A DNA stretch of 64,000 nt, from contig CAOJBY010000010.1 in the NCBI GenBank assembly GCA_948330435.1, positions 58,640 through 122,639 on the forward strand, read 5' to 3'. The position numbers and the translations under genes are program-made. Shown here piece by piece: positions 1-7,905 of the stretch; the first letter of the stretch is position 1; every line of letters starts with the position of its first letter. This DNA is from an uncultured Lachnoclostridium sp. (GTDB lineage: Bacteria; Bacillota; Clostridia; Lachnospirales; Lachnospiraceae). The notes beneath the pieces are model-generated. The model was given only the letters and a program-made list of their open reading frames with translations, did not search any database and had not been told where the DNA came from.

Positions 1-95
1 TATATGAACTATTGCTGTTTCACATTTTCTTTAATAAGATCAATATACCATATTTCCGGTAAGTATGCATTCCCTCATTTACGTTTTTAGGTAGA

Positions 96-1475
96 CTAAC
101 TTGCTATTTTCACTTCTTCTCCTACAGACGCTTTCAAACTCACAAGCTTCCCTGGCGAAGAAATACGGTACATCACCGGGCAGATCACAGTCAGAATCCC
201 CTCCACAACCAGTTGTGTCAAAATCACCCCGTTCAGCTTCCAGAGATAATTCAGCACCATCACCCCGGGAATAAAGAGCACCACATTACGCAGCACGGTA
301 ATTGCCAGAGAGCTTGCCGCCCTGCCCAGGGCCTGAAAATAAGAGATCACCATATTGATAATCCCAAGCAGCGGTGCATGGAAGCACAGCAGCCGCAGAA
401 AACCGGCCGTCTGCGAAATAAGCACCTCCTCGTACAAAAATATAGATGCAAAGCCCCGGGAAAAAACCATAAAAAGAACCGTAAACATTCCGCCGAGAAT
501 CATTCCGTAAACCATACTGTTCCTCATAGCCTGCTCCAGACGTTTTCCCCGCCCCGCCCCATAATAAAATCCCAGCAGCGGTGCAACCCCCTGGGACAAT
601 CCTACAGACAGCATAATCGGAAACATATCAATCTTATAGGCAATGCCATAGGATGCCACCGCATCGGAGCCGTAGATACCGATATAATTATTGAGAACAA
701 TATTGGACACACTCATCATAACGGTAATCAGGGCTCCGGGAATGCCAATCACAACAACATTTCGAACCATCCCCTTTGTGGGCCGAAAGCTTCCGGGCGA
801 TAAAGTAACCAACTCATTTCCACTTCGCTCTTCCCGGGCAAGACAGCCAATATAATATACCGTAGCACACAAAAAGCCGATGGAAGTAGCCAGAGCCGCC
901 CCTGCGGTTCCCATATGAAAAATCACAATAAAGAGCCAGTCCAGAACAATGTTCACGCCGTTTCCCACCACAATGCCGACCGTGCTTTCCTTAATCAGCC
1001 CCACAGCCCGCAGAGAATGGGTCAGTCCGTTTGACAGCATAATAAACGGAGCTCCTACAAAAATCCATTTCAAATAATCACAGGTATAGCCAAGATTACC
1101 CTCATCGGCCCCTATGACATACGCCGCAGGCTTCAGCACCAAAAGCCCCGCCGCAAGCACAAGAACGCCTGACAGGGCTATGGAATAAAGACAGAAATTC
1201 AGGCATTTTGCCGAATCCTCCTTTTTCCCCTCCCCCAACTGCCTTGCAATCACGCTGCTTACTCCCATGCCGAATACACATGCCACCGACATAATAATAA
1301 GAAGAACGGGAACGCAGAGGGTGACGGCCGCTATCTGGTCCGCACTCTTTGTCAGAGACACAAAATAGGTGTCCGCCAGGTTATAGATCAGCGTGGCAAG
1401 CTGACCGAGCATAGCCGGAACACCAAGCTTTACAATGGTTGACGATATGTTTTTTCCTTCAAATACAGATGACAT
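96..1475 (-). CDS. MATE family multidrug/Na+ efflux transporter
   Basis: Integral membrane antiporter of the MATE family, expected to export drugs or metabolites in exchange for Na+ or H+. The 459 residues match the usual family length. The protein shows about twelve hydrophobic segments, and the family-typical N-terminal stretch around residues 14-30 (KLGVPAMLGQLATLIYNLAD) starts helix 1; a similar stretch opens the second half near residue 235. The ATG at 1475 has a strong AGGAGG site 7-8 bases upstream. It is transcribed away from the Crp/Fnr-type gene at 1737, so the two may be functionally linked. A 120-bp structured repeat (1497-1616) lies directly upstream of its ribosome binding site and would be in its leader. 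The substrate cannot be told from sequence. Confidence 0.93.
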   Translation of the reverse strand: MSSVFEGKNISSTIVKLGVPAMLGQLATLIYNLADTYFVSLTKSADQIAAVTLCVPVLLIIMSVACVFGMGVSSVIARQLGEGKKEDSAKCLNFCLYSIALSGVLVLAAGLLVLKPAAYVIGADEGNLGYTCDYLKWIFVGAPFIMLSNGLTHSLRAVGLIKESTVGIVVGNGVNIVLDWLFIVIFHMGTAGAALATSIGFLCATVYYIGCLAREERSGNELVTLSPGSFRPTKGMVRNVVVIGIPGALITVMMSVSNIVLNNYIGIYGSDAVASYGIAYKIDMFPIMLSVGLSQGVAPLLGFYYGAGRGKRLEQAMRNSMVYGMILGGMFTVLFMVFSRGFASIFLYEEVLISQTAGFLRLLCFHAPLLGIINMVISYFQALGRAASSLAITVLRNVVLFIPGVMVLNYLWKLNGVILTQLVVEGILTVICPVMYRISSPGKLVSLKASVGEEVKIAS

Positions 1476-1496
1476 CCTGTATACCTCCTATTTAAA

Positions 1497-1616
1497 GTTG
1501 CTACGCAACTGTACTAAAGGGTAAAGTCGCTTCGGCACACCTGTAATGAGAGAAACTTTCATTCGAAAGGGCTCTCATGAAAGTTCCTCTCGTGCACCTC
1601 CTCGACTTTACCGTCC
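1497..1616. repeat. 120-bp structured repeat, copy 1
   Basis: First of two copies; the other is at 22355-22474. It has a small hairpin GTTGC-TAC-GCAAC (1497-1509), an outer stem GGTAAAGTCG (1520-1529) with CGACTTTACC (1603-1612), and an inner stem GAGAGAAACTTTCAT (1548-1562) with ATGAAAGTTCCTCTC (1577-1591). Stem positions differing between copies change in a compensatory way. On the minus strand it ends about 20 bases before the MATE start codon, just before the ribosome binding site. It could be a cis-acting RNA or a small palindromic mobile repeat. Confidence 0.8.
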
Positions 1617-1664
1617 AGCAGAAAATATTTCTCATAAACACTTGACATTTCTTAGCTGGACTAC

Positions 1665-1693
1665 TTGCATTTGATTTGAGTATAGGCTAAAAT
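1665..1693 (+). promoter_or_regulatory. Promoter of the Crp/Fnr-type regulator gene
   Basis: A -35 TTGCAT at 1665-1670 and a -10 TAAAAT at 1688-1693 are separated by 17 bases. The start of transcription would fall near 1700, inside or just before the palindrome at 1703-1724. Confidence 0.55.
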
Positions 1694-1702
1694 AAATGCA
1701 AA

Positions 1703-1724
1703 AAACGAGACATATGTCCCGTTT
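1703..1724. promoter_or_regulatory. 22-bp palindrome, candidate operator
   Basis: Arms AAACG and CGTTT enclose the perfect core GACATATGTC, with one mismatched base on each side. It lies between the -10 box and the start codon of the regulator at 1737, where a bound dimer would block transcription. Crp/Fnr-family proteins bind such dyads as dimers, so autoregulation is the simplest reading; this is inference. Confidence 0.55.
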
Positions 1725-1736
1725 CTGGAGAAAAAT

Positions 1737-2378
1737 ATGAAAAAAATATATGACAAAAGCCGCATCCGGAAAGCTATCTCGGCAAATAAATACAAGGATC
1801 TCTTAGAAAGCCTGGAAACCGAACTTTTCCTGATGGAGTACGAACCAGGAGAATTGATCTGTGCACCCTGGCTTGACGATTCCCTGTTTCAAATCGTACT
1901 CTCCGGGGAGCTGTCCATCTATTTTATTCGGAACGACGGCACCAGGTATTCCCTGGCCGCAGGGCAGGACGGCTATGTTCTCGGAGAAATGGATCTGTTT
2001 CTCATAAAAAACAGCAATATCTACGCCCGGGTTACGAAAAAGCTTACGAGCATCGCCTTTATCACAAAGTATCACAAGGAAAAACTGTTTCAGAACAGCC
2101 GTTTTCTCTACCTTGTGGGGGAGAGCATGGCACAAAAAATGGCGGCAATGACCTCCCTGGATGCGGCCCCCTCATCCCTGCAGGAAAGAGTTCTCTCCTA
2201 CATGGAATTTCAGTGCGAGGGCGGGAAGCTGAAAGGCATCGAAAAAACAGCATTCCGGCTTCACTGCAGTGCCCGGCAGCTTCAGCGTATCTTAAACGAA
2301 TATGAAAAAAACGGCCTGGTGGTAAAAACGGGCAAGGGTGCTTATCAACTGGTCCATCCGGCTCCGGAGCGTGTCTGA
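1737..2378 (+). CDS. Crp/Fnr family transcriptional regulator
   Basis: DNA-binding regulator of 213 residues, close to the family norm. Residues 30-115 form a cyclic-nucleotide-binding-like beta barrel (GELSIYFIRNDGTRYSLAAGQ, then VLGEMDLF). Residues 150-205 form a winged helix resembling HTH_Crp (FRLHCSARQLQRILNEYEKNGLV). No cysteine cluster for an Fnr-type Fe-S cluster is visible at the N terminus, so the effector is unlikely to be an oxygen-sensing cluster. It diverges from the MATE exporter, which is a plausible target, and has a palindromic candidate operator in its own leader. It converges with the sugar-binding protein gene, with four bases between the stop codons. Confidence 0.88.
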   Translation: MKKIYDKSRIRKAISANKYKDLLESLETELFLMEYEPGELICAPWLDDSLFQIVLSGELSIYFIRNDGTRYSLAAGQDGYVLGEMDLFLIKNSNIYARVTKKLTSIAFITKYHKEKLFQNSRFLYLVGESMAQKMAAMTSLDAAPSSLQERVLSYMEFQCEGGKLKGIEKTAFRLHCSARQLQRILNEYEKNGLVVKTGKGAYQLVHPAPERV

Positions 2379-2382
2379 AAAT

Positions 2383-3426
2383 TCACTCCCCCACATTCAG
2401 ATAAATATCCTCCCGCAGATGAAACCCGTCCTCAATAATCACATCCATATTGGCCGCCGTCACGGCCACCGGCTCCAGTCCGATATAGGGAACCTCCTGG
2501 GTGCCGTCAAAAAAAGTCCCGGCTGTCTTAAGCTCCTCCCCCCTGGCCAGTGTCACCGCACACTCCGCCGCACGCCTGGCAAGCTTCTCCACAGGCTTAT
2601 AGACCGTCATGGCCTGTGTTCCCTCCACCACTCTCTGGCAGGCTCCCAGATCCGCATCCTGTCCCACCACACACACCTCCCCGGCCATCCGCCGTTCGGA
2701 GAGGGCACGGATGACCTGGCTTGCAATATCGTCGTTTCCGCACATAATGGCGTCCGCCTGCCCTCCGCTGTCCAGAAACCCGCTGACCTCATAAAATCCA
2801 ATCTCCGAAAGCCAGTTATCCGCATATGCCGTCCCCACAATCTCCCGGTCCGTCCGGTCAACCATGCCGTGAAAGCCGTCCATCACAAGAGACACATTGT
2901 TGTCCTCGGGGGAGCCGCACATCATAAAAATCTTTCCGTTCTCCGGGGTCCGGGCCAGAATCGCCTCCGCCATCATCTCCCCCACCCGTTCATTGTCAAA
3001 GGTAATATACAGATCCACGTCCGCATCCTTAATCAGACGGTCATAGGCAATCACCCCGATGCCCTCCCGCTTTGCCTTGCGTACCGGCTCCCCCAGTGCC
3101 GTATAGTCCGTGGCTATAATAACAATCACATCCATATCTTTCTCAATCAGATACTCGATCTGGGCCGCCTGCTCCCTGGCCTCTCCGTTGGCACACTGAA
3201 CATTGACCTCCGCCCCAAGCTCCGAAGCTCTTGCCACAAAAGCGTCCCTGTCCCGCTGCCATCGCTCAATAATAAAGGAATCAAAGCTTAAGCCGATGCG
3301 GATTCCATCCTCCTCCCTGGCCGTCTCCCGGGCCGTCTCCGTCTCCCCTCCCCTGCATCCGGACAGGAGAGCCAGGCAAAAAGCCAGTCCCAGCAACCTT
3401 GCGATCCGTCCCTGTTTCCCTCTCAT
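2383..3426 (-). CDS. XylF-like sugar-binding lipoprotein (sensor-associated)
   Basis: Exported sugar-binding protein of 347 residues. The N terminus is a lipoprotein signal (hydrophobic LLGLAFCLALLSGC, lipobox cysteine near residue 24), so it is tethered outside the membrane. The mature part is a PF13407-type periplasmic-binding fold, closest in feel to XylF: the segment DVIVIIATDYTALGEPV near residue 95 and an MCGSPEDNN stretch near residue 165. It is the last gene of an operon with a YesN-type regulator (overlap of 4 bases), a YesM-type kinase and another binding protein. No permease or ATPase gene is present, so it probably presents sugar to the kinase, as the XylFII-LytS/YesN systems of clostridia do. 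Ligand unknown. Confidence 0.85.
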   Translation of the reverse strand: MRGKQGRIARLLGLAFCLALLSGCRGGETETARETAREEDGIRIGLSFDSFIIERWQRDRDAFVARASELGAEVNVQCANGEAREQAAQIEYLIEKDMDVIVIIATDYTALGEPVRKAKREGIGVIAYDRLIKDADVDLYITFDNERVGEMMAEAILARTPENGKIFMMCGSPEDNNVSLVMDGFHGMVDRTDREIVGTAYADNWLSEIGFYEVSGFLDSGGQADAIMCGNDDIASQVIRALSERRMAGEVCVVGQDADLGACQRVVEGTQAMTVYKPVEKLARRAAECAVTLARGEELKTAGTFFDGTQEVPYIGLEPVAVTAANMDVIIEDGFHLREDIYLNVGE

Positions 3427-5018
3427 TCCTCATTTCCCTCCTTAAACTCCGTGGGCGTCTGGCCTGTCCATTTCTTAAAAATACGGCTGAAATAATTGGG
3501 GTCCCCATAGCCGATCTCCTGGCAAATCTGTTTCATGGAGCTTTTCCCCTCTCTCAGCAGCTCCTTGGCCCGGCGGATGCGGATACTGGTCACATACTCC
3601 ACAAAATTCGTCCCCGTTACCTCCTTAAAAAGCTTGCTGAAATAATAGGGGCTCATATCCATCTCTCTTGACATACTCTCCAAAGACAAATCCCTCTTAT
3701 AATTCCGGCCGATATATTCCATCGCTTTCTCAATGATCTCGTGGGAGTATTCTTTCTTCTTCCCGGACACATTTGCGGCCGCTTCCTCCGCTTTCTTCAC
3801 AAACCAGCGGCGTAATTCCTCCAGAGAGCCTGTGCGGACCACATCCAGATATTCCGTTCGGTCCCGGAAGCGGTAGACCATGCCGCCGCTTTTGTAGGCC
3901 ACGTGCTCCATAAAGAGGACAAATTCCAGCACCTTTAAGCGAATATTCGGCATATAGTCCGTCTGGGTCTCCGCCATCCAGTCAAAAAAGGCTCCGGCGG
4001 CATTCCGGGACTCTTTCCCTTTTCCGGCCCTTACGCAGTCAAAAAGCTGTTCCTCCAAGTCAAGGGGATAATCCTCCTCGTATTCGCAGAAAATAGGCAG
4101 ATCCCGACAGTGGGCCACACTCCCGTCGGTATTGTCAAGAGCCTTGGAAGCGTCCTCGTAGGATTGCTCCAGTTTGTCCACAGGCAGGATGCTCCCCACG
4201 CCCACACGGCAGGCAAGGCCGCAGGTACCGGAGATTCGATCCATCATCTGGCGGCACCATTCCACATCCCTGGCCCTGCTCTCATAATCTCCCTGCTCCA
4301 TGCTCGTTGGCACGCAGCATACCAGGCGGTTATTCATAAGAGGACCCACATAGCAGTCATAATATTCCTTAATAATACTGCGGACCTGCTGATAGCTTCC
4401 CTGGAGACGGACGCCGGCTCCCACCGGATTTGTGACCCCCTGTGCTCTCTCTTCGTCTCCAAATTCCAGAACCAGGGCAAACATATGGCTCTGGCTCATG
4501 CCAAGGAGACTTTTGTAATTCTCAAGCCCCGGCCTGTCCTGGGCCTGTAGAAGTCCTGCCATAATAAACCCCTGCTCAAGCATGGGGACCACGATCTCCA
4601 GTTTTTCCTTTGTCTCCAGATCACGGCTCCGCTTTTCTCTCCGGCTGTCCACCATGCTCATGGCCTTGCGGATAACCTCCACAATCTTTTTCTGGTTCAC
4701 CGGCTTGTGGAGGTATTCCAGAACGCCCAGGTTGATGGCTTCCTGGGCATAGTCAAATTTGTCATAGGCGGACATCACGATAAAAATCAGATTGGGATTG
4801 TTTTTCTTAATCTCTTTCATGGCTTCAATGCCGTTGATTCCCGGCATCTGAATGTCCATAAAGGCAATATCCGGCCGGTAGCTCTCCGCAAGCTCAATCA
4901 CGCTGCGGCCCGTCTTTGCGGATTCCACCTGACATTCCCCGTCAAAGTTCTGACGGATGATATAGGTCAGAGAGTCAATCACAATTCCCTCGTCGTCTGC
5001 CAGCATAATCTTATACAT
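3423..5018 (-). CDS. YesN-type response regulator with AraC DNA-binding domain
   Basis: Response regulator of 531 residues. Residues 1-125 are a receiver domain: MYKIMLADDEGIV, phospho-acceptor Asp near residue 55 in DIAFMDIQMPGINGIEAM, and a conserved Lys in YLHKPVN near residue 105. A long middle region links it to a C-terminal AraC-type pair of helix-turn-helix motifs (residues 430-530, ending in the signature IGYGDPNYFSRIFKKWTGQTP). It lies 10 bases after the sensor kinase gene in the same operon and will be its partner. Targets are probably sugar transport or glycoside genes elsewhere, since none adjoin it. Confidence 0.93.
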   Translation of the reverse strand: MYKIMLADDEGIVIDSLTYIIRQNFDGECQVESAKTGRSVIELAESYRPDIAFMDIQMPGINGIEAMKEIKKNNPNLIFIVMSAYDKFDYAQEAINLGVLEYLHKPVNQKKIVEVIRKAMSMVDSRREKRSRDLETKEKLEIVVPMLEQGFIMAGLLQAQDRPGLENYKSLLGMSQSHMFALVLEFGDEERAQGVTNPVGAGVRLQGSYQQVRSIIKEYYDCYVGPLMNNRLVCCVPTSMEQGDYESRARDVEWCRQMMDRISGTCGLACRVGVGSILPVDKLEQSYEDASKALDNTDGSVAHCRDLPIFCEYEEDYPLDLEEQLFDCVRAGKGKESRNAAGAFFDWMAETQTDYMPNIRLKVLEFVLFMEHVAYKSGGMVYRFRDRTEYLDVVRTGSLEELRRWFVKKAEEAAANVSGKKKEYSHEIIEKAMEYIGRNYKRDLSLESMSREMDMSPYYFSKLFKEVTGTNFVEYVTSIRIRRAKELLREGKSSMKQICQEIGYGDPNYFSRIFKKWTGQTPTEFKEGNEE

Positions 5019-5028
5019 ATCAATCCCC

Positions 5029-6522
5029 CTATTCCGGTCCCTGTCCCGCAGTATTTTCTACCGGCAGGTAAAGGTACACCTGGGTCCCCTTATTCTCCCC
5101 GCCGCTTTGAATCTCGAAAACCTCTTCCCGGTTATAATACAGCCTTAAGCGGCTGATCACATTTCCCAGACCAATGCCCGTAGAATTTCTGGACAAATCC
5201 GTCTCCCGGACCTCTCCCTCCATGATCTTTCGAATCTTCTCCTGGCTCATCCCCACGCCGTTGTCCCGGATGGAGATACAGATACGCTCCGGTTCCCGGT
5301 ACAGAAGAAGCTCGATCCACCCCTCCCAGTCAATGCCCCGGATGCCGTAATTGGCCGCATTTTCCACAATGGGCTGAAGAATCATGCTGGGAACACGCAG
5401 ATCAAGCAGCGTCTCGTCCACCTGCTTTCGAAAATGAATCTCGCCCCCAAAGCGTACATTCAGAATATAGAGATAGCTGTCCACCAGTTCCAGTTCCTCC
5501 CGTATGGCGGCGTCCTGGTTGATCTTCTTCACATTGTACCGAAAGAAATCAGCCATATTTTCCACGAAAAGGCAGGTCTTGTCCGCCCCCTCCATCATGG
5601 CAAGCTGTGCCCCCGCATTCAGCGTATTAAACAGAAAATGAGGATTGATCTGGGCCTGGAGATATTTCAGCTGTGCATCCTTTAAATGGCCCTCCATCAT
5701 CAGCTCCTTTTCTTTCATGGCCGCTTCTTTCTCCATATTTTCCTTAATCCGTTCCATGTGAATGCGGATACTGGACACCATCTGGTTAAAGGCCGTAGTC
5801 ACAATGCCCACCTCGTCCATGCTTCGGACCGGAACCAGATCCACCTCCAGATTGCCCTCCGCAACCTCGTTGGCTCTCAGGGCCAGATGGCTCAAAGGCC
5901 CCGTTATACTCTTGGTAATGGCGTAAATCAAAGCCGTAATCAGCACGCCCACGGCCGCCAGGATCACCGTCCCCACCAGTTCAAACCGGCGGAGTGCCCT
6001 GGCAAATGTCTCGTAGCTGTTGGTATTCGTCTTAAACCGCCGGTTGTTCAGGCTGTAAATATAGGTATTGATATACTCAAACCGTTCCACGGCTTCCTCA
6101 TAACGCAGGCGGTATTTTTCAATATTCCGGCCCCGCTTTGCCTGGGTGGCCTCATCCGTAATATGCAGGTATTCCAGGGTCATATTGCGGATATTCCGTT
6201 CCATCATCAGAAGCTCGTCGCTGCAAATCTCCGTATTCAGCTCCTGAAGCCGCCGGTTCAGTTCCTGGCTGTTCCGGTAGTAGGAATCCAAAGTATCCGA
6301 GCTTTTTACATTCAAATACTCCGTCATACTGCTGTGTACGGCACCCAGAGCCTCCGACAGCTCATTGAGACTGCTGTTGCTCTGGTAGACCTGATCAATT
6401 CTTCCCGACATAAAATTAATATTGGCATATAAAATCAGATTCACGAAAAAAATAAGAAAAAAAGTAAGTAAGAACGCTGCAATCAGCTTTAATTGGATGG
6501 AGAGATTTTTCCATTTCTTCAT
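5029..6522 (-). CDS. YesM-type sensor histidine kinase
   Basis: Membrane histidine kinase of 497 residues. One transmembrane helix at residues 11-31, an extracellular sensing region to about residue 175, a second helix near 180-200, a HAMP domain (ITGPLSHLALRANEVAEGNLEV), then a His_kinase domain with the phospho-accepting His in INPHFLFNTLNA near residue 293, and a C-terminal HATPase with DNGVGMS and GIGLGNV nucleotide-binding boxes. This LytS/YesM architecture uses sensors in the extracellular loop or partner binding proteins. Genes for two such binding proteins flank the kinase and regulator genes in the same operon. Confidence 0.93.
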   Translation of the reverse strand: MKKWKNLSIQLKLIAAFLLTFFLIFFVNLILYANINFMSGRIDQVYQSNSSLNELSEALGAVHSSMTEYLNVKSSDTLDSYYRNSQELNRRLQELNTEICSDELLMMERNIRNMTLEYLHITDEATQAKRGRNIEKYRLRYEEAVERFEYINTYIYSLNNRRFKTNTNSYETFARALRRFELVGTVILAAVGVLITALIYAITKSITGPLSHLALRANEVAEGNLEVDLVPVRSMDEVGIVTTAFNQMVSSIRIHMERIKENMEKEAAMKEKELMMEGHLKDAQLKYLQAQINPHFLFNTLNAGAQLAMMEGADKTCLFVENMADFFRYNVKKINQDAAIREELELVDSYLYILNVRFGGEIHFRKQVDETLLDLRVPSMILQPIVENAANYGIRGIDWEGWIELLLYREPERICISIRDNGVGMSQEKIRKIMEGEVRETDLSRNSTGIGLGNVISRLRLYYNREEVFEIQSGGENKGTQVYLYLPVENTAGQGPE

Positions 6523-6567
6523 ACGTTTTGCTCCTGGTCATTTGTAGAAAACTGAAATCCCATACCT

Positions 6568-7599
6568 TTACGGCAGCAGATACTGTCCCACATTGGTCTC
6601 GTCAATCACATAAGTGTCAACCGGAAAATATCCGTTCACATACCCGGTCTCCCGATACTCCGTAAGGGCCTGCACGCAAAGGCTCCCAAGCTGCTCTCCG
6701 TCCACAACCACCGTGGAAGAAATAATCTTCTTCTGAATGGCATCCAGAATCCCCTCCGACTGATAATACCCCAGAATCCGTACCTCCCCCACCTTAATAT
6801 AATCCACCACAGCCTCGTAAGCCCGACGTGTATCCGTCTCGCTCAGGCAAATCAGAATATCCGGATGCTCCTCCTCCGTCACCAGAAGCTTCCGTATGGC
6901 TTCCTCCGTCATAAAGGCATTGCTGCTGTCAATAGACACCGCCTGAACCTTAATCTCATATCCCCATCCCGTCTCCTGGATCTTCTCATCCAGCGTCTCC
7001 CGCATCCCCCAGAACATGGTATTCTTCCCGGTTCCCGTAGAAGAAGAATCCATCAAAACCACCACCCGGCTGTCCCTGGGATTTTCCGAGAGAAGTTCAA
7101 AGCAAAGTTGGCTGTACTCCTGTCCCAGAATGTAATTATTTACCCCGACAAAGCACTTCCGCAGATTGTAGGCACTGTCATCCAGGGCCGTCACCACCGG
7201 AATCCCCTTTCCCACCGCTTCTTCCAGAAGCCGGTCCGTTTCCTCCGAGCTGCCCCCGTTTAAAATAATCCCGTCCACGCCCGAATCAATGGCAATCCGC
7301 AGCTTGTCCTGCACCGTGTAATCCGCCGTCAGATTCTTTCCCAGATATTCCACATAAGCATTGCAGCTCTCCTCCCCCTCTTTCCTGGCCCCCTCATAAA
7401 TGGAGTTCCACAGAGTGCTGTCATGCCCGTCCTCAATCAACACATAATATGCATCATAAATCTCGTTCTTCTTAGGCGAATCCGTGACCGTTAGCTTAAG
7501 CTTTCCCAGAAGCAGCACCAGTCCGTAGATTCCCAGTCCCGTCAGCAGGAGCACAAGTAAAACCGCTGTCATCTTCTTTATTTCGCTTCTCTTTGCCAT
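6568..7599 (-). CDS. Membrane-anchored sugar-binding protein (sensor-associated)
   Basis: Sugar-binding protein of 343 residues with an N-terminal hydrophobic anchor (MTAVLLVLLLTGLGIYGLVLLL) and no lipobox, so probably a membrane-tethered periplasmic-binding fold. Typical segments are VDGIILNGGSSEETDRLLEEAV and a later DILICLSE. The start at 7599 is chosen over an upstream in-frame codon at 7743: it has a GGGGAG site, and a good promoter (7703-7731) would lie inside the longer frame. It is the first gene of the operon with the YesM kinase, YesN regulator and a second binding protein. Likely a ligand-presenting accessory to the kinase rather than a transport component. Confidence 0.8.
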   Translation of the reverse strand: MAKRSEIKKMTAVLLVLLLTGLGIYGLVLLLGKLKLTVTDSPKKNEIYDAYYVLIEDGHDSTLWNSIYEGARKEGEESCNAYVEYLGKNLTADYTVQDKLRIAIDSGVDGIILNGGSSEETDRLLEEAVGKGIPVVTALDDSAYNLRKCFVGVNNYILGQEYSQLCFELLSENPRDSRVVVLMDSSSTGTGKNTMFWGMRETLDEKIQETGWGYEIKVQAVSIDSSNAFMTEEAIRKLLVTEEEHPDILICLSETDTRRAYEAVVDYIKVGEVRILGYYQSEGILDAIQKKIISSTVVVDGEQLGSLCVQALTEYRETGYVNGYFPVDTYVIDETNVGQYLLP

Positions 7600-7702
7600 A
7601 TATCTCCCCGCCCTGCCTTTCATCGCCGTCTTCGTCCATTGCATTGCCGTGACACAATGCAAAAACCGGGCACTTTGTTTACTCAGTAAATTAATCATTC
7701 TA

Positions 7703-7731
7703 ATAGTATCACTTGGAAGCTTTAATAGCAA
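7703..7731 (-). promoter_or_regulatory. Promoter of the sugar-sensing operon
   Basis: On the minus strand, -35 TTGCTA (7731-7726) and -10 TACTAT (7708-7703) are 17 bases apart. Transcription would start near 7696, giving a leader of about 97 bases to the start at 7599. Confidence 0.5.
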
Positions 7732-7784
7732 GTAATACCCCAAAAAACACTGTATACATCACCCTCCATCCTCCCGCCCCCACA

Positions 7785-7810
7785 GGTCAGGATCGGGCCG
7801 GGTCCTGACC
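7785..7810. promoter_or_regulatory. Inverted repeat between divergent genes
   Basis: Perfect 8-bp arms GGTCAGGA (7785-7792) and TCCTGACC (7803-7810) around a 10-base GC-rich loop. It lies upstream of the promoters for both the sugar-sensing operon and the ROK gene and may be a regulator site. No T-tract follows, so a terminator is unlikely. Confidence 0.35.
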
Positions 7811-7830
7811 TCCCCCAAACTCATTACATA

Positions 7831-7859
7831 TTTACGAAACCCCAAACATGTATTATACT
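7831..7859 (+). promoter_or_regulatory. Promoter of the ROK regulator gene
   Basis: -35 TTTACG (7831-7836) and -10 TATACT (7854-7859) with a 17-base spacer, about 45 bases before the start codon at 7906. Confidence 0.45.
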
Positions 7860-7905
7860 TGAACATAAGTAATTCCAAAAAAGAGAAAGCAAAAGAGGCC
7901 GCCCT

